64,000 nt of DNA from Coriobacteriia bacterium. Lineage in GTDB: Bacteria; Actinomycetota; Coriobacteriia; Anaerosomatales; Anaerosomataceae. Under the pieces are notes generated by a model. It was given only the letters and a program-made list of their open reading frames with translations. It made no database searches and was not told where the DNA came from. The translations under genes were made by a program, and so were the position numbers. Shown piece after piece: positions 34,271-42,175 of this stretch (positions are counted from its first letter, which is position 1; every line of letters begins with the position of its first letter). Location of the stretch: contig JAUSBY010000011.1 in the NCBI GenBank assembly GCA_030651765.1, positions 1 to 64,000 of the forward strand, given 5' to 3'.

Positions 34271-36250
34271 ATGGCGCCCGATGCAGAGACGACGCGTGCG
34301 GCGGAGGCGGTGGTACGTGCCCTGACCACGGCCGCCAAGACACTGCGCCTGTATCCCGCAGCCAGCCCGATCCCCCTCCAGGCGATGCAAGCCGCATCTG
34401 AGGCCCTCGGCGGGGTTCTGGCCACCGAGTCGTCAGTGTCCCTCATCGTCGCGCGCGACGGCTTCACGTACCGGGGCGAGCGCATCGCCACACCGGGAGC
34501 GAGCGACCTGGCGGAGCTGCTCACCGCACACGAGGTCGCCGGGGTAGACCTCGTTCCCGGCTGCTCCACACACGACCTATCCACCTTCCTTACGACCCTG
34601 CTGCGCGACCCGGCCGACGTCCGCGCGGAAGGCGGCTTCTCGGCGGCTCTGGCGTACGGCGGGGTCAGCTCCATCTCGATCTCCGAGGTCGTGCTTACCG
34701 CTGCGGCCACCGAGATGCCGGACGACGTGGACGTGGACGAGTTCTTGCGGGAGCTCGCCACAGACGAGGCGCGGCTTGCCGCATGGCTTGCGGCCGCCGC
34801 TGCTGGTGATCCGGCCATGCTCGCCGACGGACTGGCCGAACTCGCCCGGGCTGCGGGACCGGAGGGGGCCGCCGCGCTCGCCCGCGCACTCGGCGGAGCA
34901 TTCCTCGGACAGGAGACCGCGAGCAGGGACACGCTCGTCGGGCTTGCGCTCGACGAGACGGACGGCACACCCGTACTTCGGGAGATGCTGCATACGCTGC
35001 AGCCACACGACTTCGCAGCGTCAGTTGCTGACGGGCTGTACGCCAACAACATGCTCTCCATGTCCAACGTCCTCGCGTCGCTGCCACACCCCTCGGTGCT
35101 CGAGGCGATCATCGACGAGATCAGGCCCATGCTTGCCGAAGGCGGACATAGCGACCGCGAGCTCGTGTTCCTCGGCCACATGATCGACGTGCGCGCTGCC
35201 GACGAAGCCGAGTCCGCCCTGGCCGACCGGCAACCCGACTACCGCACCGTCGCGGCGCTCAGCCGCGTGAACGAAGACGACCTCGCGCCCGCGCGCGAGG
35301 AGTTGCGCACCTCGGATGCGACCGTGCATGCGCGTACCGTCAACACGATGGTGTCGCTCCTCGACCAGCAGCAGGACTTCGCCCTGTGGTCGAGGACACT
35401 GGCCGCGCTCGCATCGGTCGTACCGCGCCTGCTGACTCACGGGGATCTGGAACTTGCCGAACGAGTGCTGACCGATCTGGTGACCCGCGAGTCACGCACG
35501 ACCCACCCGTGGCCGGGCCTTGCGGACCACATGCAGCGTGCACTCGATCTGGCCACGTCATCCGAGGCGATGCGCGCGCTCATCGGCGCCGTACTCGACG
35601 ACCCCGCCGCCGCCCCTCGCGCCCGGAGCATCCTCGGCCATGCAAGCGTTGCGGCGCAGCAGCGACTCGTGACCGAGGCCCTCGGCGCGCGGGACCGCGA
35701 CGGGCTCGCGGCAGCCGAGGTGTTGCTCGGGCGACGCCTCATCGACCTGCTGGTGAGTCGCGCCTCCGAGCTGCAGTGGTTCCAGATCGCCGAGGTAGCC
35801 CGCAGGCTCGCAGCCGAGTCAGACCCCCGTTCGAAAGAAGCGCTCTCGGCACTCGCCGCGAGGCCGGATGACCGCTCGCGCCTCGAGGTCGCGAAGGGGC
35901 TGGCCGACACCGCGACCGGGGAATCGGTGGAGATCCTCGCCGCACTGGCGGGAGACCCCGTCCCGGAGATCGCCGTGACGGCGGTGCGGTCTCTCGAGCG
36001 TCACGCGACGCCAGGCGCCGCACGGGCGCTCGGCGGGGTGTTCGAGCGCCTAGATGCCGACGGGAAGGATTTCCCGGTCGCCCGCGAGATCGTCGCCGCG
36101 CTGGGCCGCACCGGCTCGGATGCGGCGGCCGAGGTCCTGGAGCGCATCGCCGGCCGACGGACCCTGATCAGGCGCGGCCACTTCACCGAACTCCACAACC
36201 TTGCGACCGGCGCTCTCGCCTCGCGCCCGAAAGGGGGCGACGACCGGTGA
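34271..36250 (+). CDS. HEAT-like helical repeat protein with YP-rich amino-terminal domain (module 2, protein A)
   Basis: The 659 residues share their plan with the first-module protein A: an amino-terminal domain with LTTAAKTLRLYPAASPIPLQ, then a GFTYRGERI hairpin and a GGFSAALAYGGVSSISISEV segment. A helical repeat body follows, with a HEAT-like C-terminal part (VPEIAVTAVRSLERHATPGA) ending IAGRRTLIRRGHFTEL, close to the other copy. No catalytic motif is visible. ATG 34271 follows GGGGGTG at eight bases. Its stop overlaps the HD-GYP start by GTGA. Confidence 0.75.
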   Translation: MAPDAETTRAAEAVVRALTTAAKTLRLYPAASPIPLQAMQAASEALGGVLATESSVSLIVARDGFTYRGERIATPGASDLAELLTAHEVAGVDLVPGCSTHDLSTFLTTLLRDPADVRAEGGFSAALAYGGVSSISISEVVLTAAATEMPDDVDVDEFLRELATDEARLAAWLAAAAAGDPAMLADGLAELARAAGPEGAAALARALGGAFLGQETASRDTLVGLALDETDGTPVLREMLHTLQPHDFAASVADGLYANNMLSMSNVLASLPHPSVLEAIIDEIRPMLAEGGHSDRELVFLGHMIDVRAADEAESALADRQPDYRTVAALSRVNEDDLAPAREELRTSDATVHARTVNTMVSLLDQQQDFALWSRTLAALASVVPRLLTHGDLELAERVLTDLVTRESRTTHPWPGLADHMQRALDLATSSEAMRALIGAVLDDPAAAPRARSILGHASVAAQQRLVTEALGARDRDGLAAAEVLLGRRLIDLLVSRASELQWFQIAEVARRLAAESDPRSKEALSALAARPDDRSRLEVAKGLADTATGESVEILAALAGDPVPEIAVTAVRSLERHATPGAARALGGVFERLDADGKDFPVAREIVAALGRTGSDAAAEVLERIAGRRTLIRRGHFTELHNLATGALASRPKGGDDR

Positions 36251-37569
36251 GTGAGCAGCGCGCCGTCGCGCTCGTGACCGCGCTCTCCGGCGCGCGCAAG
36301 GCGTTCAGCCTGTACCCACCGCAGCATCCGGAGCACCGCGGAGCGCTCGAAGCGCTCCTGCGTGCGGTCCTCGAGGCGACGGCCGACGGACCGTTCGCGC
36401 TCAACCTGCACCTCGGTCGCCTGTATCAGGAAAGCCGCGTGCTTCCCGCTGACTCACCGGGTCTCAAGTCGACCGCGAGTTCGCTTGAGGGGCACCGCAT
36501 CGAGAGCCTCACGTTCCATCCGTCGTTCACCGAGAGCGACGCGATCGTGCTCCTCGAAGTGCTGGCTCGCAGACCGTCTCCTGACCTGGACGCAGCCACG
36601 CTGCTCGAGGAACGCGGGGTCGTCGGTGTCGTCGCCCGCCGTCTGGAAGAGGGTGCCGCCGAGGAGACCGCGGAACGCGAGGAGCATCGTGTGCGCGACC
36701 GCGCGCTGCACCGGCGTCTGGCCGGCGCACTCAGGCAGGTGACGTCGCAGGTCGGTCCCTCGGGGTCGCCTGACATGGGTGAGGCGAGCGTCGTCGTCGA
36801 GGACATCCTCAACAGGCTCATGGAGGACAACGCCGCCGTCCTCGGACTCGCAACGCTGCATGACGACGGCGAGTCCGACCTGTTCCACGCGATCTCCACG
36901 ATGATCTACGCGCTCACGATAGGCCTCGGGCTGGGGATACCGCCCGAGGGCCTCACGTCACTCGGGCTGTCGGCTCTGCTGCACGACATCGGCAAGATGG
37001 CCTTTGACCGCAGCGACCCGGCTGAGCGAGAGCGCGCACGCGTGCTGCATCCGCGCATCGGAGCGGAGATACTGGCCCGGATCCCCAACGTCGATCAGGC
37101 GGCCATGCTCGTGGCTCACGAGCACCATATGAAGCCAGGAGGTGGCGGCTGGCCCGAGGCGGAGCCCGACTACGTCGCACACCCGTACAGTCGCATGGTG
37201 GCGATCGCGGACCGCTACGACCGCCTGATCACCGACGGTCCCAACGGCTTCGGTCTCACCCCGGATCGCGCGATCGTCCAGCTGCTCCGCGAGACGAACG
37301 ACGCCCTCGACCGGACCTTCACGCGGGTCTTCGTCCGGGAGATGGGCGCATTCCCCGTCGGCTGCCTCGTTCGTCTCTCGGATCTGTCGGTCGGTGTGGT
37401 GAGTGCGCCTGGTGAGGATCCGCTGCAACCACGTGTCCGGCTCGTCTACGGTGCAGACGGGCTGACGCTCGAGGAGCACAGGGACACCGATCTCGCCGGG
37501 TCGGATCTGAGCATCATGGAAGTCGTGCAGCCAGCCGACCTCGCCGAGACGGTCTCGGATCACCTCTAG
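36247..37569 (+). CDS. Degenerate HD-GYP protein with YP-rich amino-terminal domain (module 2, protein B)
   Basis: The 440 residues begin with the shared domain (SGARKAFSLYPPQHPEHRGA, then LNLHLGRLYQESRVLP). An HD-GYP-type domain follows (about 190-390): DLFHAISTMIYA, LLHDIGKMAF (His246), LHPRIGAEIL, AHEHHMKPGGGGWPEA and MVAIADRYDRL. The GYP triad reads GWP and the preceding DGxGYP loop is glycine-rich, so c-di-GMP hydrolysis may be lost or changed while the HD metal site remains. A beta-rich tail follows, as in module 1. GTG start, coupled to the HEAT gene. Confidence 0.82.
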   Translation: MSEQRAVALVTALSGARKAFSLYPPQHPEHRGALEALLRAVLEATADGPFALNLHLGRLYQESRVLPADSPGLKSTASSLEGHRIESLTFHPSFTESDAIVLLEVLARRPSPDLDAATLLEERGVVGVVARRLEEGAAEETAEREEHRVRDRALHRRLAGALRQVTSQVGPSGSPDMGEASVVVEDILNRLMEDNAAVLGLATLHDDGESDLFHAISTMIYALTIGLGLGIPPEGLTSLGLSALLHDIGKMAFDRSDPAERERARVLHPRIGAEILARIPNVDQAAMLVAHEHHMKPGGGGWPEAEPDYVAHPYSRMVAIADRYDRLITDGPNGFGLTPDRAIVQLLRETNDALDRTFTRVFVREMGAFPVGCLVRLSDLSVGVVSAPGEDPLQPRVRLVYGADGLTLEEHRDTDLAGSDLSIMEVVQPADLAETVSDHL

Positions 37570-37577
37570 CAGGTGGG

Positions 37578-37898
37578 TCAGGAGCCGGCGACCGGATTGA
37601 TCTTATGCAGCACGAGGGCGATGAGCGCCAGCCGACGCCCACGGTCCTGGCAGCTGTCCACGAAGCGCGCCACCGTCTCGCGCATCTCCGGTGTCGGCTT
37701 GTACCTGATGAGGCCGCCCGCCTTCGCAAGAATGTGGCCCTCGCACAGGGCGTCGATCTCGGGACCGAGCTCTTCTGTGCGTCGGCCGAGACGGGACGCA
37801 AGGCCTTCAAGATCCAGAACGGCCTCCGCGTTACGGTGGAAGAAGACAAGGATGTCCCAGGTCAGGAGCGAGCGAACGTGATCGTCCACGAACTCCAT
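37578..37898 (-). CDS. Small winged-helix protein, possible transcriptional regulator
   Basis: The 106 residues fit a winged helix: helix 1 SLLTWDILVFFHRN, then LDLEGLASRLGRRTEELGPE (helix-turn-helix), a recognition turn LCEGHILAKAGG and a wing LIRYKPTPEM. No sensor domain is present. ATG 37898 is used; an in-frame TTG at 37934 with GGAAGG upstream would add 12 residues and is equally possible. It is divergent from the universal-stress gene and convergent with module 2, so it may regulate the former. Confidence 0.6.
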   Translation of the reverse strand: MEFVDDHVRSLLTWDILVFFHRNAEAVLDLEGLASRLGRRTEELGPEIDALCEGHILAKAGGLIRYKPTPEMRETVARFVDSCQDRGRRLALIALVLHKINPVAGS

Positions 37899-38153
37899 GA
37901 CGGCCGGTCCCAGGACTCCTTCGAGGTCGTACAAGACAAGCCCTTCCACGACGCCCGGCTGGACGTGTCCACCGGGCACGACTGAGCCGACACCACATAA
38001 CCCGTGCTTCCAGTGTAAACCATCGGCGCTGGAGCAGACAGCATGCGTGAGCGTGAACCTCCACCTGTCCAGCGGTTTGCCGACCGCGTGCTGTGTCACC
38101 GCACGCAGGGGTACATGGTATGTGACAGCACGTCGCCGACCGGGGAGCTGCCG
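37899..38153. other. Divergent intergenic region between winged-helix and universal-stress genes
   Basis: No gene is evident in these 255 bp. The region must hold the promoters of both flanking genes. A 17-bp imperfect dyad around 38089-38108 (GTGCTGTGTCACCGCACGC) sits on the stress-gene side and could bind the winged-helix protein. No convincing -35/-10 pair was found. Confidence 0.3.
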
Positions 38154-38990
38154 ATGTTCACGCGCGCCATCGTCTCGACCGACCTCGGCCCCACATCCGA
38201 GGCCACCATCTCAAGTGCCGCAGCCCTCGGCGCACTCGGCGTCCGGTACGCGGTGCTCGTGTATGTCATGGACCTCGATCGCGCGCCATCTGCAGCCGAC
38301 GATGAGATGTTCGCGCGCCAGATCTCTTCGCTCGAATCCGCCGGGATCCGCGTGTCGGTCGAGACCCCCCTCGGCTACGCGCCACACGCGATCGTCGATA
38401 TGGCCGAAAGGCATGCCGCCGGCCTGGTGGTCATGGGAACGCGAGGGCAGGGCCTGTTCCACGCCGGCTTCTCGGGCAGTGTCAGCTCCGACGTCATCCG
38501 CCTGAGTCCTGTCCCGGTACTGCTGACGCCGTATGCCGGCGTGACGACGGCGGATGAGGGCACGTATGCCCGCAGGGGCGTGCTGTCCTCCGTACTCGTG
38601 CCCACCGACTTCTCGCTCGCAGCAGATCGGACCTTCGACCTGATATGTGCGCTCGCACCCGCGGGCATCGAGCGCCTTTCGATCGTCCATGTGATCCAGT
38701 CGACGTTCGAGGCGCTCCGAGGAGGCACCGAGTGCACCGCGCGGGACCGACTAAGCGCCCTGGCAACACGAGCGCGCGACGCCGGCGTTCCGGAGGTCGA
38801 CACCGAGGTGGTGGTAGGCGATCCCACCGGGGTGGTCGCGCAGCTGGCGGCGGCCGGGGTACACAGCATGATCGCACTCGCCCCCCGATGTCTGGACGCG
38901 ATCGATCAGCAGTTCGGGTCGGTCACCAACGCGGTGATCCAGGAGAGCACGATCCCCCTCCTGTTGACCACGGCGCGCCGCGGCACGTAG
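38154..38990 (+). CDS. Tandem universal stress protein (two UspA domains)
   Basis: The 278 residues hold two Usp domains. The first (1-130) has the ATP-loop-like VVMGTRGQGLFHAGFSGSVS with SPVPVLLTP after it. The second (145-275) starts VLVPTDFSLAADRTF and has a degraded nucleotide loop (IALAPRCLDAIDQQFGSVTN). Tandem Usp proteins respond to energy or redox stress. ATG 38154 has GGGGAG six bases upstream; the frame is open further upstream but without a site. It converges on the TrhA gene 2 bp away. Confidence 0.87.
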   Translation: MFTRAIVSTDLGPTSEATISSAAALGALGVRYAVLVYVMDLDRAPSAADDEMFARQISSLESAGIRVSVETPLGYAPHAIVDMAERHAAGLVVMGTRGQGLFHAGFSGSVSSDVIRLSPVPVLLTPYAGVTTADEGTYARRGVLSSVLVPTDFSLAADRTFDLICALAPAGIERLSIVHVIQSTFEALRGGTECTARDRLSALATRARDAGVPEVDTEVVVGDPTGVVAQLAAAGVHSMIALAPRCLDAIDQQFGSVTNAVIQESTIPLLLTTARRGT

Positions 38991-38992
38991 CG

Positions 38993-39676
38993 TCAGGTGC
39001 GCGGGAACACGTACAGCATGACCGCGAGAAAGTGCAGCACCGTCCCCGCGAGCACCCACAGATGCCACACGGCGTGCATGAACCTCACCCGCTTGAGGAC
39101 GTAGAACACCGTACCGACGGAGTACGCGAGTCCGCCGCCGACAAGCAGCCAGACCCCGCCGGGTTCCAGATTGGCTGTGAGCGGCCGGATCGCCGCGAGC
39201 GCAAGCCACCCCATACCGAGGTAGACGACCGCAGAGACCCACTTCGGCCGGTAGACCCAGAACGCCTCAAGCGAGATACCGACCAGGGCAAGCGACCAGA
39301 CGATGCCGAATAGCAGCCAGCCGCCCTGGTCACGGATGGTCACGAGCGTGAAGGGTGTGTACGTCCCCGCGATGAGCAGGTAGATTCCGGCGTGATCGAT
39401 CACTTTGAACACGTGACGCGCCCGCGGATGTCTGATCGCGTGGTAGAGGGTCGAGGCCATATAGAGCAGGAACATCGTTACGCCATAGACGATGGCGCTG
39501 GCTAGATGCCAGACGTTGCCCCACAGCGCGGCTATGCCGACCAGCACGACAAGTGCGGCGATGCTGAGCGCCGCGCCCACTCCGTGAGTGACCGCGTTGG
39601 CGATCTCCTCACCGAGGGAGTAGTGACACTGCGCGGGCTGCGGCTCCGCTTTGGAACCCGACCGAATGATGCTCAT
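38993..39676 (-). CDS. trhA: TrhA/hemolysin III family membrane protein
   Basis: The 227 residues have seven membrane segments and the family markers EEIANAVTHGVGAALSIAAL, STLYHAIRHPRARHVFKVID (His/Asp metal site), YTPFTL and a C-terminal FMHAVWHLWVLAG. The family (YqfA/hemolysin III, PAQR-related) affects membrane-energy balance and lipid state. ATG 39676 follows GGAG at five bases. The upstream gap is shared with the GGDEF-like gene. Confidence 0.9.
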   Translation of the reverse strand: MSIIRSGSKAEPQPAQCHYSLGEEIANAVTHGVGAALSIAALVVLVGIAALWGNVWHLASAIVYGVTMFLLYMASTLYHAIRHPRARHVFKVIDHAGIYLLIAGTYTPFTLVTIRDQGGWLLFGIVWSLALVGISLEAFWVYRPKWVSAVVYLGMGWLALAAIRPLTANLEPGGVWLLVGGGLAYSVGTVFYVLKRVRFMHAVWHLWVLAGTVLHFLAVMLYVFPRT

Positions 39677-39974
39677 CACGACTCCAGGAGTAGGCCTTTC
39701 GCCCTCGGGACTCGGCGCACGAACGATGCTTAACTCTACCGTTATCCCCCCGTGTCTACCACCCGCCGATGAGCACGGACCGCCGACCCGGGCCGTCAGG
39801 TTCGCTCAGGCTTGCCAGTGTTCGTGATTTCGGCGCATCGGAGTGGCATACTCATGCCGATATCGATACTCACTCACGAACTTCGAGGGGACGAGGGTCG
39901 GTACAGGCGTCAGACGTTTGCGGGGGCGCGTCTGCGCGCACGGGGATCGGCGAGCACCACGGGAGGCGTCACTG
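39677..39974. other. Divergent intergenic region between trhA and the GGDEF-antiporter operon
   Basis: No gene is evident in these 298 bp. On the plus strand an extended -10 (TGGCATACT, 39845-39852) with a weak GTGATT box 17 bp upstream (39824-39829) may drive the antiporter operon. GGCAT-ACTC-ATGCC (39845-39858) is a perfect inverted repeat lying over that -10, followed by ATATCGATA; it could be an operator. No riboswitch core was recognised. Confidence 0.4.
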
Positions 39975-40859
39975 ATGCGCGAAGTGACCCCTGCCGACGA
40001 CGACGCGCGCACCTCGCACCGGAAGCCCACGCTACTGAGCGCACTGCTCGTCGCTGGCGGAATAGCGTTCGTGTCCGTCCTTATCCTCTCAACGGGTCGG
40101 CTTTCGCCTGCCTGGATCCTCTACCTCCTGCCGGTCATCCTTGCCTCCCTGCTTGCAGACGTCCCGGGCGGGATCGTCGCGGCGGCCCTTTCCGCTATGG
40201 CGGTCGTCCTCGTAGCATCCCCCTCGGAGCTCTCTGCCCTGTGGCTGGAACTGCTAACCGGACTCTCGGCCTTCGTTTTGTGCGGGATCGTCGTCGGCAT
40301 CCAGGCGAGACGTCAACGCACGCACGCCCAAGCGCTCGAACGCGTCTCGACCCGAGATCCGGTCACGGGGGTGCGCAAGGCCGAATCGTTCTACGCGCGG
40401 CTCAACGAGGAGATGCGGCGTTCGGACCGGTACGGCAGCGACGTGGGTGTGGTGCTCGCCCGGGTCGAGGACATCGACGAGTTCTCCCGCACCTTCGGGC
40501 GCTACAAGACGGACCTGATGCTCGAGCATCTTGCAGACATCATGCGTCTAAGCGCACGGGACACGGACATCATGGGCCGCGTAGGACCCGAGACCTTCGC
40601 GCTCGCCATCCCGCACGCGGACCCCGCGGCCGCCGAGACAGTAGCACGTCGCGTAGCGGCTGCGTCGGCGGCGGCGGAGTTCGAGGGTGACGCGCTTGAG
40701 CCGGCCACCCACTGTCGCGTCTCCGTGACCTCGGTCAGCTATCCCGCCGACGCCGGCGACGTGCCCGGACTCCTGTCCACAGCCTCAACCCGGCTCGCTC
40801 CCGAGGCCGAGCGCGTGCAGGAGGCTCGGCTACCGGGACCTGGCGAGGTGATCGCATGA
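39975..40859 (+). CDS. Membrane-anchored protein with degenerate GGDEF domain
   Basis: The 294 residues have three or four membrane segments (about 18-110, LLSALLVAGGIAFVSVLIL onward) and a C-terminal GGDEF-type domain (about 130-260): DPVTGVRKAESFYARLNEEM, VVLARVEDIDEFSRTFGRYK and, at the active site, RVGPETFAL. The signature GGDEF therefore reads GPETF, so diguanylate cyclase activity is unlikely; GTP or c-di-GMP sensing, or protein contact, is more likely. ATG 39975 has GGGAGG upstream. The MrpE-like gene overlaps its stop (ATGA), tying it to the antiporter. Confidence 0.8.
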   Translation: MREVTPADDDARTSHRKPTLLSALLVAGGIAFVSVLILSTGRLSPAWILYLLPVILASLLADVPGGIVAAALSAMAVVLVASPSELSALWLELLTGLSAFVLCGIVVGIQARRQRTHAQALERVSTRDPVTGVRKAESFYARLNEEMRRSDRYGSDVGVVLARVEDIDEFSRTFGRYKTDLMLEHLADIMRLSARDTDIMGRVGPETFALAIPHADPAAAETVARRVAAASAAAEFEGDALEPATHCRVSVTSVSYPADAGDVPGLLSTASTRLAPEAERVQEARLPGPGEVIA

Positions 40860-41341
40860 GACGCCTGCTGTCCTTCGCCGTTCTGTTCGTGTTCTGGCTC
40901 GTGATCACGGGCTCGGTCCGACCTTTCGACCTTGCAGTGGGTATCGCACTCTCGTTCGCAGTCAGCCGATGGGCCGATCGCGTTCTGTGGGCCGGCGAAC
41001 CCGAGCCACTCTCGGTTCGCGCATGGCTCAGACTGCCGGGCTACCTGGCGTACCTCATCAAGGAGATCGTCGTCGCAGCCATCTACGTGGCCGAGCGCGT
41101 ACTCGACCCACGGATGGGCATCGCGCCGACACTTCACACGCACCGGGCCGTATTCACTCGCGACAGCGCGCGGGTCGCATTCGCCAACTCGATCACACTC
41201 ACGCCGGGAACGATCACCCTCGACGTCGACGGCGACACGTACATCATCCACTGCCTACACGAGTCCTTCACCGATGCGATCTCGAGCGGCGACCTGGAGC
41301 GACGGGTCTCCCGCGTCTTCGACGACCAGGGGTCGCTATGA
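40856..41341 (+). CDS. mrpE: Cation antiporter subunit MrpE/MnhE (MbhA-like)
   Basis: The 161 residues match MrpE: two or three amino-terminal membrane segments (LLSFAVLFVFWLVITGSVRP) and a cytoplasmic domain with NSITLTPGTITLDV and YIIHCLH, the family signature. It is needed to assemble the Na+/H+ antiporter complex. It is the first gene of the antiporter set and overlaps both neighbours by ATGA. Confidence 0.92.
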   Translation: MRRLLSFAVLFVFWLVITGSVRPFDLAVGIALSFAVSRWADRVLWAGEPEPLSVRAWLRLPGYLAYLIKEIVVAAIYVAERVLDPRMGIAPTLHTHRAVFTRDSARVAFANSITLTPGTITLDVDGDTYIIHCLHESFTDAISSGDLERRVSRVFDDQGSL

Positions 41342-41613
41342 CGACCTTTCTCTGGGGACTCACCGTGTTCCTGATGATCAACGCGACGCTGTGCCTGGTG
41401 CGGGCGTACCTTGGCCCGACGCCGCCAGACCGTCTACTGGCCATCAACGTGATGGGAACCAAGACGCTCGTTGCTCTCTCGCTACTCGCCTTCGTGTTCG
41501 ATCGCACGTTGTTCGTCGATGTCGCGCTCGTGTACGGATTGCTCAACTTCGTCGTCACTCTGGCCGCGAGCAGGCTCATTGAGACCGGTCGGCTCGAGGG
41601 TGATACGACATGA
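41338..41613 (+). CDS. mrpF: Cation antiporter subunit MrpF/MnhF (MbhB-like)
   Basis: A 91-residue protein with three membrane segments and the family pattern LCLVRAYLGPTPPDRLLAIN and FVDVALVYGLLNFV. A small structural subunit of Mrp-type antiporters. It overlaps mrpE and mrpG by 4 bp each. Confidence 0.92.
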   Translation: MTTFLWGLTVFLMINATLCLVRAYLGPTPPDRLLAINVMGTKTLVALSLLAFVFDRTLFVDVALVYGLLNFVVTLAASRLIETGRLEGDTT

Positions 41614-41936
41614 CGTGGCTCCTCGGTATCCGAGATGCTGTCGTCGTCGTTCTCGGCGGCATCGGTGCCTTCTTCTTCCTGGTGGGAACACTCGGCATGC
41701 TCCGCTTCCCTGATTTCTACGCCCGGACCCACGCCGCGACCAAGTGCGATACCGTCGGCGCGGGCGCGGTCCTGCTCGCACTCGTCCTGCTCCGGGGCTT
41801 GGATCCCGACTCACTCAAGCTCCTGCTCCTCGCTGCGCTCGTGCTGCTCTCGAGTCCGACGGCCGCGCATGCGCTCGCCCGGGCGGCGTTCCGCACGGGG
41901 CACGAACCGTGGTACGGCCCCGGGAGGGAGTCGTGA
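41610..41936 (+). CDS. mrpG: Cation antiporter subunit MrpG/MnhG (MbhC-like)
   Basis: A 108-residue protein with three membrane segments: FFLVGTLGMLRFPDFYARTH, ATKCDTVGAGAVL and a C-terminal SSPTAAHALARAAF helix, all typical of MrpG. It overlaps mrpF and the following small gene by 4 bp. Confidence 0.92.
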   Translation: MTWLLGIRDAVVVVLGGIGAFFFLVGTLGMLRFPDFYARTHAATKCDTVGAGAVLLALVLLRGLDPDSLKLLLLAALVLLSSPTAAHALARAAFRTGHEPWYGPGRES

Positions 41937-42175
41937 GCCGGGCGTTCGATATCGTCCTCCTGCTTCTGTTGATCGGATGCGCGGTCGCGGTCGTCCGGCT
42001 CAAGGACCTGCTTGCGGCCGCCATTGTGTTCTCTAGCTACAGCCTGCTCATGTGCCTGCTCTGGCTGCACCGTGGCGCCCCGGATGTCGCCATGACCGAA
42101 GCCGCTGTGGGCGCCGGGGTCACCACGGTGCTCTTCCTGACTGCGGTCAGCAGGACCACGAGGAAGGAGCGATGA
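41933..42175 (+). CDS. MbhD-like antiporter subunit (DUF4040)
   Basis: The 80 residues form three membrane helices (ending LFLTAVSRTTRKE) with LKDLLAAAIVFSSYSLLMCL and GAPDVAMTEAAVGAGVTTV, the signature found in MbhD and in the C-terminal part of MrpA. In Bacillus-type Mrp this segment is fused to MrpA; here it is a separate gene, as in archaeal Mbh. GTG 41933 has GGGAGGG upstream; coupled on both sides. Confidence 0.87.
   Translation: MSRAFDIVLLLLLIGCAVAVVRLKDLLAAAIVFSSYSLLMCLLWLHRGAPDVAMTEAAVGAGVTTVLFLTAVSRTTRKER

Noticed and set aside
34165-35181. Upstream extension of the CorC/CNNM gene to 780 residues
   Set aside because: The extension is Ser/Ala/Arg-rich, opposite the HEAT gene, and the conserved DUF21 domain starts at ATG 34164.
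39677-39974. c-di-GMP (GEMM) riboswitch before the GGDEF-antiporter operon
   Set aside because: None of the conserved GEMM blocks occur in the gap.
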